Shown one piece after another: positions 9,626-17,930 of a stretch of DNA of 64,000 nucleotides; within the stretch, counting starts at the first letter, position 1; each line of letters begins with the position of its first letter. The stretch comes from Caldimicrobium sp. Lineage in GTDB: Bacteria > Desulfobacterota > Thermodesulfobacteria > Thermodesulfobacteriales > Thermodesulfobacteriaceae. The DNA lies in contig JANXCE010000007.1 in the NCBI GenBank assembly GCA_025059715.1, forward strand, positions 1-64,000, given 5' to 3'. Below the pieces are notes generated by a model. It made no database searches and was not told where the DNA came from. It saw only the letters and a program-made list of their open reading frames with translations. Made by a program: the position numbers and the translations under genes.

Positions 9626-10347
9626 AGTTTAGATTAGACCGCCTATTATCCCGGGCAGGGCTGGGATCAAGAAGAGAGATTCTTAAAATAATAAGAAGCC
9701 AAAGAGTCAAAGTAAGAGGAATTACCATAAAGGATCCCTCCTTTAAAGTAGACCCTGAAAGGGATGAAATATTTATAGACAATTTTCCAATTAAAATATT
9801 GATAAATTTTTATTATAAATTTTATAAACCTAAAAATTATATTACCTCCAGAAGGGACCTCCAGAAGACCATTTTTGACCTGCTTCCTCAAAATCTTCCT
9901 GGTTTAAAAAATCTCTTTCCTGCAGGGCGATTAGACAAAGATGCGGAGGGACTAATCTTACTTACAACTGATGGTGAGTTAGCTCATAGAATTACCCATC
10001 CCAAATGGAAACTTCCCAAGATCTATGAAATTTATATAAATAAACCTCTTTTAGAAAGGGATAGAATGAGAATAGAAGAAGGTATCTTACTAAAAGAGGG
10101 GAAAACTCATCCCGCAAAAGTTAAGCAATTAAACCAGGAGGGGACACATCTGGAAATTAGTGTTACCGAGGGTAGATATCACCTTTTGAAACGCCTCTTT
10201 GGTGCCTTAGGATATAAGGTCCTCAGTATTAAAAGATTAGCCATAGGACCTTTAACTCTGGAAGATCTTAACCCAGGGGAGCTTAGACCCCTAACTGAAG
10301 AGGAAATTTCAAGCCTGAGAAAAATTCTGAACCTTAGGGAAAACTAA
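9622..10347 (+). CDS. rRNA pseudouridine synthase, RsuA/RluB/RluF family
   Basis: A 241-aa protein with an N-terminal S4 RNA-binding domain (residues about 1-45, LDRLLSRAGLGSRRE) followed by a TruB/RsuA-type catalytic domain. The active-site segment GRLDKDAEGLILLTTDG contains the catalytic aspartate (D of GRLD). It isomerises a specific uridine in rRNA; whether 16S U516 (RsuA) or 23S U2605 (RluB) cannot be decided here. Start at ATG 9622, which overlaps the polA stop as ATGA; the longer frame from TTG 9607 lies within polA. The 3' end overlaps the convergent kinase gene by 39 bp. Confidence 0.9.
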   Translation: MKFRLDRLLSRAGLGSRREILKIIRSQRVKVRGITIKDPSFKVDPERDEIFIDNFPIKILINFYYKFYKPKNYITSRRDLQKTIFDLLPQNLPGLKNLFPAGRLDKDAEGLILLTTDGELAHRITHPKWKLPKIYEIYINKPLLERDRMRIEEGILLKEGKTHPAKVKQLNQEGTHLEISVTEGRYHLLKRLFGALGYKVLSIKRLAIGPLTLEDLNPGELRPLTEEEISSLRKILNLREN

Positions 10348-12402
10348 TCTTACTCTTGAACCACCTGTAGGATTTTCCTCTAACCAAATTTTGCCCCCAT
10401 GAAGCTCAACAACTCCAGCTATAATTATAAAGCCAGTTCCCCTCTTTTGTAGAATTTGGAAATCTCTCTTATTAAAGGCATCCCGAATATCCTCATGGAT
10501 ACCCGGACCAGAATCGTCATATATGACCTCAATTTCCTCTCCTCTATCCTTAATCTTTAATTCAATTTTTCCCCTTCCGCCCATGGCCTTTATAGAATTA
10601 TCTAATAGATTAATCCAAACCCTTTTAAGTTGAGAAGGGTCTCCCTTAATTAAAGTGTCCCTAAGAGTATCCTTTTCTAGGGTTATAGCCAATTCGATTT
10701 CCGAATAAGCTAATTGGTATAGCTCCAAAACCTCTTCAATGTTTTTTAGGATATTAACTTTTGATCTCTCCGAAAGGGGTTTTTGAGAAAAATAATAAAG
10801 ATCAAGAGCAAGTTTTCTCAACTCCTCTATATAATGATTCACCACTGAAACTGTCTTACTAAGTAAAGCTCTATTTTCCTTGCTAAGAGGTTCTTCCCCT
10901 AATCTTCTTTGTAAACGTTCCATGGATAATCTTATAGGCGTTAAAGGATTTTTAATTTCATGGGCTATTTTGATAGCAACTTCTCGCCAGAGTGATAATC
11001 TCTTTAAGATCTCCTTTTCCTGCAAATTTTCAACGATGAGGAGAAAAAGAGGCTCTTCAAAAAGATCAAGCCTCAAAAAGGTGATACCCCAAAATAATTC
11101 TCTTTCAATCTCTGAAAGGTGAAAAACTTTATAAAAGGAAGTAGATAAATCAAGGTTCTTTAGATAATCCCTTATAGCCAATTTTTCTAACCAGTCTTGT
11201 AGGTTTGAAATATTCAGGAATTCAAGCCACTTTTTAAAGGTTTGATTTAAGAAAAAGGGCTCTAAATTCTCTTTAATTATTAAAATCCCCACAGGAAGGG
11301 CATTTAACACCCCACCTAAGTAGTAATTGTATCTCCTTAGGGTCTCTTCATATCTCTTGATCTCTTGCGCCATGGTTCTAAAGGAGTTTATAAGGCGCGC
11401 TATCTCATCCTCCTGATGGGAAAACTCTGGAAGGTTTTCTAAATCATACTCTCTTTGAGAGAGCCTTTGGATGGCTAAGATTAGACTTTCTAAAGGCTCA
11501 GTTAATTGTTTACCTAATTTGTTCCCAACCCATATGCTAAGATAAAGAGTAAGAAAAAACAATATCGAAAATGATAGAAAAAGGAATAAATTTAAATACT
11601 TACTAAAATATTTTTCATCTTTACTAAAATTCACAATGGCCTTCGGCTCAATTAACTTTCCCGTAGAGAGAATGTAGGGGTTACCCTTAGCATCTTGCAC
11701 CAAAATAAAGACTCTCAGGAGAAGATTTGAATTTGAGGGTTGTATGTGAATTTTAGGCTTTTTATCTCTCAAGAGTTCTTCAATAATGGAGGGAGATATG
11801 CCGGGTTTTTCTTCTAATTGAGAGGAATAAGTTTTTTTATATAGTTCACCATGATAGGTATATACCTCTATGGAATCTAATTGTAAGAAATATCTATATT
11901 GTTCTCGAAGAACTTTACTCCGTATGGTTTCTGTTTTAGAAATATATTCATCTCTAATTTTATATGCCTTTAATAACAACTCTCCTTCAAGGTCTTTGAG
12001 AAAATCCTCTTCTTTTAGGAGATTACTAATTATCTGAAGTGTAGAAATATCTTCGAACCAAAAGTCTATTCCTTTCTTTAGAAAGAAAAAACTGCCTAAA
12101 ATTAAAATAATAGCAGGAAAAGTAATGGATAATACATAAACCGCAATTAGCTTGAACTTCAGACTTCGGGAAATCCTTTTTCCTCTAATATCCCAAAAAA
12201 TATTAAAGAGATAACGAAAAATCAAGTATAAGAGAAAAAGGAGGATCAATAGGTCAATCTGAATAAATATAAAGAGTAGAAAATTTCTTTGTGACCATTC
12301 CAACCACTCACTTTTGTAAAGAATATATTGAATAGAAAGAAAGGAAAGTATAAAAATGAGAAATAAAAGAAACTTGTAGGCAGGTCTACGGAGAAAGAGC
12401 AT
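10309..12402 (-). CDS. NtrY-like membrane sensor histidine kinase
   Basis: A 697-aa inner-membrane kinase. Three hydrophobic segments lie at about residues 10-30, 40-65 and 85-110. An extracytoplasmic region, another membrane helix (about 275-297) and a HAMP domain follow. Next come a PAS domain (about 350-465), a DHp helix with the phospho-acceptor H in IAHEIKNPLTPIRLSMERL, and an ATPase domain (NLLDNSIKAM, DDSGPGIHED, GTGFIIIAG). This is the NtrY architecture, and the upstream DUF4390 gene is its usual companion. The expected NtrX-type response regulator is not adjacent, so the partner must be elsewhere. Signal unknown. It overlaps the upstream gene by 17 bp and the convergent pseudouridine synthase by 39 bp. 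Confidence 0.88.
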   Translation of the reverse strand: MLFLRRPAYKFLLFLIFILSFLSIQYILYKSEWLEWSQRNFLLFIFIQIDLLILLFLLYLIFRYLFNIFWDIRGKRISRSLKFKLIAVYVLSITFPAIILILGSFFFLKKGIDFWFEDISTLQIISNLLKEEDFLKDLEGELLLKAYKIRDEYISKTETIRSKVLREQYRYFLQLDSIEVYTYHGELYKKTYSSQLEEKPGISPSIIEELLRDKKPKIHIQPSNSNLLLRVFILVQDAKGNPYILSTGKLIEPKAIVNFSKDEKYFSKYLNLFLFLSFSILFFLTLYLSIWVGNKLGKQLTEPLESLILAIQRLSQREYDLENLPEFSHQEDEIARLINSFRTMAQEIKRYEETLRRYNYYLGGVLNALPVGILIIKENLEPFFLNQTFKKWLEFLNISNLQDWLEKLAIRDYLKNLDLSTSFYKVFHLSEIERELFWGITFLRLDLFEEPLFLLIVENLQEKEILKRLSLWREVAIKIAHEIKNPLTPIRLSMERLQRRLGEEPLSKENRALLSKTVSVVNHYIEELRKLALDLYYFSQKPLSERSKVNILKNIEEVLELYQLAYSEIELAITLEKDTLRDTLIKGDPSQLKRVWINLLDNSIKAMGGRGKIELKIKDRGEEIEVIYDDSGPGIHEDIRDAFNKRDFQILQKRGTGFIIIAGVVELHGGKIWLEENPTGGSRVRLVFPKVQNFSQA

Positions 12403-12952
12403 ATCTTTTAGAAGTTTTAAGAATTACTTCTCTTTCCTTAGGGGTATAACGTAAATCCCTATTAAAGTGGCTGGGATATTTAAGGGTAACTTTAATGAGA
12501 AGATAGGTTGTTCTATCTAAAGGAGCTAAATTTTTAAAATTGAGAGGAAAAAAATAGAGCGACGCTATCTTTGATATAAGATCTTCCGCCCTATTAAAAT
12601 GGGAATATCCCCAATTATCTTCAAGAAAATATTTATTCAACTCGGGGATATAACCCGCCCGTTGAAAATAAACATCTTTATAGAGGAGATCCTCTCCCAG
12701 GAGTCTATCTCGATATATTTCAAACTCATAAAGAATAAGTATATTCCCACTCTGTCTCTTTAACGATAATATAAGCTCCTGAGTAGGGAAGTTACTGAAA
12801 ACTAAACTTAAAACAAAATATCCCTCCGAAGTCCTCTCTAATTGGATGGCCTTTATAGAAAAAGCTTGGATACCCTTAGGAATAATAAAGAGAAAAAGTA
12901 GAAAAACGAAAAATGTTTTTAGCATAGGTATTTTAATGATAACCAAATTCAT
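12386..12952 (-). CDS. DUF4390 domain exported protein
   Basis: A 188-aa protein with an N-terminal signal peptide (a hydrophobic stretch FFVFLLFLFIIPKGIQA) followed by a beta-rich DUF4390 domain. The body contains repeated charged/aromatic patches such as LLGEDLLYKDVYFQRAGYIP. It probably resides in the periplasm or is membrane-tethered. In many Proteobacteria and deep-branching lineages this family is encoded immediately upstream of an NtrY-like kinase, as here (17 bp overlap), so a sensory or accessory role for the kinase is likely but unproven. I prefer ATG 12952 over a GTG at 12961 that sits too close to the AGAGG site; ATG 12925 is also possible. Confidence 0.72.
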   Translation of the reverse strand: MNLVIIKIPMLKTFFVFLLFLFIIPKGIQAFSIKAIQLERTSEGYFVLSLVFSNFPTQELILSLKRQSGNILILYEFEIYRDRLLGEDLLYKDVYFQRAGYIPELNKYFLEDNWGYSHFNRAEDLISKIASLYFFPLNFKNLAPLDRTTYLLIKVTLKYPSHFNRDLRYTPKEREVILKTSKRYALSP

Positions 12953-12979
12953 TAAAAGCACAACCTCTGAAATTTACCC

Positions 12980-13008
12980 TTGACTATATTGCCTTTTTCT
13001 TTTAAAAT
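12980..13008 (+). promoter_or_regulatory. Sigma-70 type promoter for the sulfite dehydrogenase genes
   Basis: TTGACT at 12980-12985 and TAAAAT at 13003-13008 are separated by exactly 17 bases. The start codon at 13046 follows about 30 nt after the predicted transcription start, with a GAGGA ribosome binding site in between. The same element spacing recurs at several other gene starts in the window. Confidence 0.7.
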
Positions 13009-13045
13009 CTGAAAATAAAAAAATTTAAGAAAGAGGAATTAAAGT

Positions 13046-14248
13046 ATGAAAAAAACGAAATTTTCAAACAGCAGAAGGGATTTTTTGAAAGTTTTAGGGC
13101 ATCTTACTGGAGCCTTATTTCTCAATATAGATGGCTTTTCTAAAAATCTTTTGGCCCAAACGAAAGAACTCACCCTGGAACCTCAGGTTTTTCCTGGTAA
13201 AGAAAAAATGATTATTTTATCGAGAAAACCTATAGTTTTAGAAATGCCTCCTGAGGGTTTTGAATACTTTATTACTCCAAATGAATTATTCTTTGTTAGA
13301 AATAATACTTCTATGCCAGAACTCAATGTTAAGGATTGGAGATTAACTATAACTGGCGAGGTTAAAAAGCCCCTTGTTCTAACCATGGAAGACCTGAAAA
13401 AATTTAAAGAAGTTGAGGCTCTAATAACCTTAGAGTGTTATGGAAATGGTAGAAGTTTTTTTGAACCTAAGGCCTCTGGTAATCAATGGAAAAAGGGAGG
13501 AATTGGCACTGCCCTTTGGAAAGGTGTAAGACTTAAAGATGTATTAGAAAAGGCACATCTAACCGATAAGGCAAAGCATGTTATTTTTGATGGGGCAGAT
13601 GAACCCTTTACCCCTGGTTCACCTGATTTTAGAAGAAGTATCCCCATAGAAAAGGCCCTAAGCCCTGAGACCTTACTGGTTTACGAGATGAATGGCCAAC
13701 CGCTTCCCATTTATCACGGATATCCTTTAAGAGTAGTGGTGCCTGGATGGGGTGGGGCAGCTTCAGTAAAATGGTTAATAAATATAACGGTTAGCGATAG
13801 AGAGTATGATGGCTTTTATATGGTAGACAAATATAGACATCCCAAAAATCCTGTTAAACCAGGCACAAAACTTTCCCCCAAGGATATGTTTGTCTTAACA
13901 GAACTGGAAGTGAAATCAATAATAACTAACCCTCATAATGAGAGTAAATTAAGTTCCGAGAAGATCCTTATAAAGGGATATGCATGGACTGGAGAAGGAT
14001 ATATTAAAAAAGTTGAAGTTTCTACTGACGGAGGAAGAACCTGGCAGAGGGCAAAAATAGTTAGGAATGAAGGAAAATATGTGTGGTGTAGTTGGGAATT
14101 TGAATGGAGACCTCCACAAAAGGGCTATTATACACTTATGAGTAAAGCTACAGATAACCGTGGAAGAACCCAACCTTTTATTCCCTATTGGAATCAAGAT
14201 GGTTACTTATACAATAGTATTGATATGGTAAATGTTTATGTTGAATAA
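13046..14248 (+). CDS. Tat-exported sulfite oxidase-family molybdenum enzyme (SorA-like)
   Basis: A 400-aa molybdopterin enzyme. The N-terminus has a twin-arginine signal (SRRDFLK at residues 9-15, then a hydrophobic stretch). Residues about 60-260 are the oxidoreductase Moco-binding domain with the molybdenum-ligating cysteine C131 in ECYGNGR and later GWGGAASVKWL. Residues about 285-400 are the Mo-cofactor dimerisation domain (KVEVSTDGGRTW). The family oxidises sulfite to sulfate in the periplasm, passing electrons to cytochrome c. The overlapping downstream gene encodes a monoheme cytochrome c, which matches the SorA/SorB pair. A relative such as a protein-methionine-sulfoxide reductase is less likely because of the dimerisation domain and the cytochrome partner. 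Confidence 0.85.
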   Translation: MKKTKFSNSRRDFLKVLGHLTGALFLNIDGFSKNLLAQTKELTLEPQVFPGKEKMIILSRKPIVLEMPPEGFEYFITPNELFFVRNNTSMPELNVKDWRLTITGEVKKPLVLTMEDLKKFKEVEALITLECYGNGRSFFEPKASGNQWKKGGIGTALWKGVRLKDVLEKAHLTDKAKHVIFDGADEPFTPGSPDFRRSIPIEKALSPETLLVYEMNGQPLPIYHGYPLRVVVPGWGGAASVKWLINITVSDREYDGFYMVDKYRHPKNPVKPGTKLSPKDMFVLTELEVKSIITNPHNESKLSSEKILIKGYAWTGEGYIKKVEVSTDGGRTWQRAKIVRNEGKYVWCSWEFEWRPPQKGYYTLMSKATDNRGRTQPFIPYWNQDGYLYNSIDMVNVYVE

Positions 14249-14519
14249 ATATATTATATTTTTATGTATAATTATAATAGTATCTTTCACATCTCTAATC
14301 TATACTAAAGAGTTACCTTTACCTGAAGGTGAAGGTAAAGCTTTAATCTTAAGTAAGTGCAATCTCTGTCACGGTCTTGATGTTGTGATCAACCAAAGAT
14401 TAAGTAAATTAGAGTGGGAGGATATTGTAAATAGAATGATAAGATGGGGAGCTCCGATAAGTTCAAGAGAACAGGAAATTATAGTAGAATATCTTTATAA
14501 AAATTTTGGTCAAAAATAG
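14232..14519 (+). CDS. Monoheme cytochrome c, SorB-like electron acceptor
   Basis: A 95-aa exported protein: a hydrophobic N-terminal segment (residues about 6-24) acts as signal or anchor, followed by a class I cytochrome c domain. The heme attachment site is CNLCH at residues 43-47; the methionine in VNRMIRWG is a candidate sixth ligand. It overlaps the sulfite dehydrogenase gene by 17 bp, so the two are co-translated and most likely form a sulfite:cytochrome c oxidoreductase. Start could be ATG 14232 or ATG 14238; both give the same mature protein. Confidence 0.82.
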   Translation: MFMLNKYIIFLCIIIIVSFTSLIYTKELPLPEGEGKALILSKCNLCHGLDVVINQRLSKLEWEDIVNRMIRWGAPISSREQEIIVEYLYKNFGQK

Positions 14520-14538
14520 TCTATCTGCTAAATTAATC

Positions 14539-14567
14539 TTGACTTTTAATGGGGCTTTCGCTAAATT
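14539..14567 (+). promoter_or_regulatory. Sigma-70 type promoter for the SPFH gene
   Basis: TTGACT at 14539-14544 and TAAATT at 14562-14567 are 17 bases apart, 47 nt upstream of the ATG at 14614. The gene itself has a strong GGAGGTG ribosome binding site. Confidence 0.6.
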
Positions 14568-14613
14568 CAATTATATAGATGTAAGAAATTAATATAAATT
14601 TTGGAGGTGGGCT

Positions 14614-15372
14614 ATGGGATTGTCCTTACTGTTTATTATACTTATTATTTTACTTTTCCTACAGGCTTCTATAAAGGTAATAAACGAATATGAAAGAGCG
14701 GTCGTGCTTAGACTTGGGAAATTTCATAAGGTAAAGGGCCCTGGATTGATCCTCCTCATTCCTATTATTGATAAAATGAGAAAAATTGATTTAAGAACGG
14801 TTACCCTTGATGTTCCTCCACAGGAAGTTATAACTCGGGATAATGTCTCCATTAGAGTAAGTGCGGTTGTTTATTTTAGGGTTATGGATCCTGATAAGGC
14901 CTTTTTACAAGTAGAAGATTATTACTATGCCACAAGTCAGCTTTCTCAGACTACTCTCAGAAGTATATGTGGTCAGGCAGAACTTGATGAAATTTTGGCG
15001 GAAAGAGAAAAGTTAAACATGAAGCTTCAAGAGATTTTAGATGCGGAAACTGAACCCTGGGGAGTGAAGGTTTCAAAAGTAGAAATAAAGGAAATTGACC
15101 TACCAGAAGAGATGAAGAGAGCTATGGCAAAACAAGCAGAAGCGGAGAGAGAAAGAAGGGCAAAAATTATTAGTGCCGATGGAGAATATCAAGCTTCTAA
15201 AACCCTTCTTGAAGCTGCTAAGATTATGTCAGAAAATCCAATAACCTTACAACTCCGTTATTTACAAACCCTAACTGAAATTGCCACCGAAAAGAATTCC
15301 ACCATCCTTTTCCCCTTACCCATAGAATTACTTAGAGCTATTGCCCCTTTAAAGGATGAACCTAAGAGTTAA
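14614..15372 (+). CDS. SPFH/band 7 family membrane protein (slipin/stomatin-like)
   Basis: A 252-aa protein with one N-terminal membrane helix (residues about 2-17), then an SPFH domain typical of bacterial slipins: [35 protein letters not shown], and the coiled-coil region with [17 protein letters not shown] near residue 170. These proteins form membrane microdomain oligomers. No NfeD-type partner protease is adjacent, which is unusual because slipin genes often pair with one. It has its own promoter and is followed by a DUF465 gene after 66 bp. Confidence 0.88.
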   Translation: MGLSLLFIILIILLFLQASIKVINEYERAVVLRLGKFHKVKGPGLILLIPIIDKMRKIDLRTVTLDVPPQEVITRDNVSIRVSAVVYFRVMDPDKAFLQVEDYYYATSQLSQTTLRSICGQAELDEILAEREKLNMKLQEILDAETEPWGVKVSKVEIKEIDLPEEMKRAMAKQAEAERERRAKIISADGEYQASKTLLEAAKIMSENPITLQLRYLQTLTEIATEKNSTILFPLPIELLRAIAPLKDEPKS

Positions 15373-15438
15373 TTCAAGAAATTTTTCACAAATTCTCGTA
15401 AGATTTAGAAATTTGATATAACCTTAGGGGGTATAAGT

Positions 15439-15660
15439 ATGGATAAAGAGATGATAAAAGCCTTTGCAGAGAAGCACGAGGACATAAGGGAACTTTATGA
15501 GAAACACCAGTGTTTAGAGAGAGAATTAGAGGAATTAGTGAAAAAACCCTATCTTACCACTGAAGAAGAAATTAGAGAAAAACAAATTAAATTGGAAAAG
15601 CTTCACTTAAAGGAGCGCATTTTTTATCTGATTAAAAAATATCAGAAGGAGGGAGGCTAA
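15439..15660 (+). CDS. DUF465 (YdcH-like) small coiled-coil protein
   Basis: A 73-aa, highly charged helical protein that matches the YdcH/DUF465 pattern: an N-terminal helix with [20 protein letters not shown] and a C-terminal helix [16 protein letters not shown]. The function of the family is not known to me. It has a GGGGG ribosome binding site and lies 13 bp ahead of ilvB, whose Shine-Dalgarno sequence is inside its last codons, so it may be transcribed with the isoleucine/valine genes. Confidence 0.75.
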   Translation: MDKEMIKAFAEKHEDIRELYEKHQCLERELEELVKKPYLTTEEEIREKQIKLEKLHLKERIFYLIKKYQKEGG

Positions 15661-15673
15661 ATTGGGTGAAATA

Positions 15674-17365
15674 ATGACTGGTGCGAAGATGGTAGTAGAG
15701 GCTCTAAAAAGAGAGGGAGTGGAAATAATATTTGGTTATCCAGGAGGAGCGGTTATTGATATTTATGACGAAATATATAAAACGGAAAATCTTCATCATG
15801 TTTTAGTAAGGCATGAACAGGGAGCAACACATGCTGCAGATGGTTTTGCCCGGTCCACGGGAAAAGTTGGGGTGGCCTTAGTTACTTCGGGGCCAGGGGC
15901 AACAAACACTGTCACTGGCATTGCAACCGCTTATATGGACTCCATTCCTATTGTGGTTTTGACTGGTCAAGTTCCTACAAAATTAATTGGTAACGACGCT
16001 TTTCAAGAGGTTGATACAACTGGTATTACGAGACCTATAACCAAACACAATTTTTTAGTAAAAAAAGTAGAAGATTTACCCCGCATCTTAAAAGCAGCCT
16101 TTCACATTGCCCGCACGGGAAGGCCTGGTCCCGTCTTGGTGGATCTTCCTAAGGATGTTCAGCAAGCTAAGGGAGAATTTAATTATCCTGAGGAAATACA
16201 CTTAAGAAGCTATAATCCAACCTATGAGCCACATATAAAACAAATTGAGAAAGCCTATCAACTTTTAGAAAAAGCGGAAAGACCAGTATTTCTTGTAGGG
16301 GGAGGGGTTATCTCCTCAGGTGCTTCCGAAGAAGTAAGAGAATTAGCGGAAAGATTAAATCTCCCGGTTACTATGACTCTTATGGGATTAGGTGGTTTCC
16401 CGGGAGATCATCCTCAATCTTTAGCCATGTTGGGAATGCATGGAACTTATTATGCCAATATGGCGGTTGCCAATTGTGATTTGCTCTTGGCAGTAGGAGC
16501 CAGATTTGACGATCGAGTCACAGGAAGACTGGATGCCTTTGCACCCTTTGCTAAAATAATACATATCGATATTGATCCCACTTCTATTCAAAAAAATGTA
16601 AAAGTCGATGTCCCTATAGTTGGGGATTGTAAACGTAGCCTACAGAGGCTCCTGGAGTTAATAAAGGAAGTAGGCAAACCCAAAAAATATTTTAAGGAGC
16701 GATTTAGTGACTGGTGGGCACAAATTGAGATTTGGAAAAAAAGGTATCCCCTTTCTTACAAGGAGGACCCCAATTACATAAAGCCTCAATATGTTATCGA
16801 AAAGCTTTATGAATTAACCCAGGGTAATGCCATTATTTGCACTGAAGTAGGCCAAAACCAGATGTGGACCGCTCAATTTTATAAGTTCAAATATCCTCGG
16901 ACTTTGATCAGCTCCGGGGGTTTAGGAACCATGGGGTTTGGGTTCCCCGCCTCTATTGGTGCTCAAATGGGTAATCCAGACAAATTAGTTATTGACATAG
17001 CCGGAGATGGCTCCATTCAAATGAACATTCAAGAATTGGCTACCGCCATGGATCAAAGACTTCCCATTAAAATAATAATTCTCAATAACGGCTACTTGGG
17101 TATGGTAAGGCAATGGCAGGAACTCTTTTATGAAAAAAGATATTCCGCAGTAAAGTTTGCTACTCTTCCTGATTTTGTTAAGATTGCTGAGGCCTATGGA
17201 GCTGTGGGCATGAGAATTACAAAACCTCAAGAGGTAGAACCCACATTAAAAAAGATTCTCTCCCTTGACAAGTTAGTAATTTTAGATGTTATTATAGCAC
17301 CAGAAGAGGGAGTTTTCCCCATGGTTCCAGCTGGAAAGGCTACTACAGAAATGATTCTAGTTTAA
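15674..17365 (+). CDS. ilvB: Acetolactate synthase large (catalytic) subunit
   Basis: A 563-aa thiamine-diphosphate enzyme making acetolactate or acetohydroxybutyrate, the first common step of valine, leucine and isoleucine synthesis. The N-terminal [13 protein letters not shown] and [15 protein letters not shown] hold the activating glutamate and the TPP pocket; the central FAD-binding domain has [11 protein letters not shown]; the C-terminal TPP site is [11 protein letters not shown] (GDGS followed by N). The regulatory subunit follows 14 bp downstream. Start: ATG 15674 fits the family best; a TTG at 15662 has the better-spaced GGGAGG site and would add four residues. Confidence 0.95.
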   Translation: MTGAKMVVEALKREGVEIIFGYPGGAVIDIYDEIYKTENLHHVLVRHEQGATHAADGFARSTGKVGVALVTSGPGATNTVTGIATAYMDSIPIVVLTGQVPTKLIGNDAFQEVDTTGITRPITKHNFLVKKVEDLPRILKAAFHIARTGRPGPVLVDLPKDVQQAKGEFNYPEEIHLRSYNPTYEPHIKQIEKAYQLLEKAERPVFLVGGGVISSGASEEVRELAERLNLPVTMTLMGLGGFPGDHPQSLAMLGMHGTYYANMAVANCDLLLAVGARFDDRVTGRLDAFAPFAKIIHIDIDPTSIQKNVKVDVPIVGDCKRSLQRLLELIKEVGKPKKYFKERFSDWWAQIEIWKKRYPLSYKEDPNYIKPQYVIEKLYELTQGNAIICTEVGQNQMWTAQFYKFKYPRTLISSGGLGTMGFGFPASIGAQMGNPDKLVIDIAGDGSIQMNIQELATAMDQRLPIKIIILNNGYLGMVRQWQELFYEKRYSAVKFATLPDFVKIAEAYGAVGMRITKPQEVEPTLKKILSLDKLVILDVIIAPEEGVFPMVPAGKATTEMILV

Positions 17366-17379
17366 AATAAGGAGGAAAG

Positions 17380-17877
17380 ATGTCCGAGAGAAAATGTACT
17401 CTTTCTGTCTTAGTTGAGAATACTCCAGGTGCTCTTGCGCGTATTGCAGGTCTCTTTAGTGGAAGGGGCTTTAACATAGACAGTCTATGTGTAGCGGAAA
17501 CTCTTGATCCAACACTTTCTCATTTAACCTTAGTTACTCGGGGAGACGATCAAATTATTGAGCAGATAATCAAACAATTAAGACGTTTAATAGATGTATA
17601 TAAAGTGGTTGATGTTACAGAAGAGGAAGATTATGTAGAAAGAGAGATGGCCTTAATAAAAGTCCGAGCAGAAAAAGAGAATCGGGAAGAAATCTTTAGG
17701 ATTTGTGAAATTTTCAGGTTAAAAATAGTTGATGTAACCCCAAGGACCTATATCATTGAGGTGACAGGGGACAAAAACAAGCTTGAGGCAGTTATTGAAC
17801 TCTTGCAACCAATGGGAATTAAGGAAATAGTTAGAACTGGCACTATTGCTATGAAAAGAGAAAAGAAAAGCACTTGA
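17380..17877 (+). CDS. ilvN: Acetolactate synthase small (regulatory) subunit
   Basis: A 165-aa subunit with an N-terminal ACT domain (residues about 5-80, LSVLVENTPGALARIAGLFS) that binds valine for feedback control, and a C-terminal ACT-like half (about 85-160) that activates the large subunit. Length and motifs are those of the IlvH/IlvN family. It has an excellent AAGGAGGAAAG ribosome binding site and is co-transcribed with ilvB. Confidence 0.95.
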   Translation: MSERKCTLSVLVENTPGALARIAGLFSGRGFNIDSLCVAETLDPTLSHLTLVTRGDDQIIEQIIKQLRRLIDVYKVVDVTEEEDYVEREMALIKVRAEKENREEIFRICEIFRLKIVDVTPRTYIIEVTGDKNKLEAVIELLQPMGIKEIVRTGTIAMKREKKST

Positions 17878-17901
17878 TTTTTCCTTAGATCCGATTAAAA
17901 T
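17874..17901 (+). promoter_or_regulatory. Candidate promoter for transketolase
   Basis: TTGATT at 17874-17879 and TAAAAT at 17896-17901 lie 16 bases apart, overlapping the ilvN stop codon and 30 nt before the transketolase ATG. The -35 departs from the TTGACT seen elsewhere, so the call is tentative. Confidence 0.4.
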
Positions 17902-17930
17902 TCCCCCTCAATTTCCTCAAGGAGTAAAGG

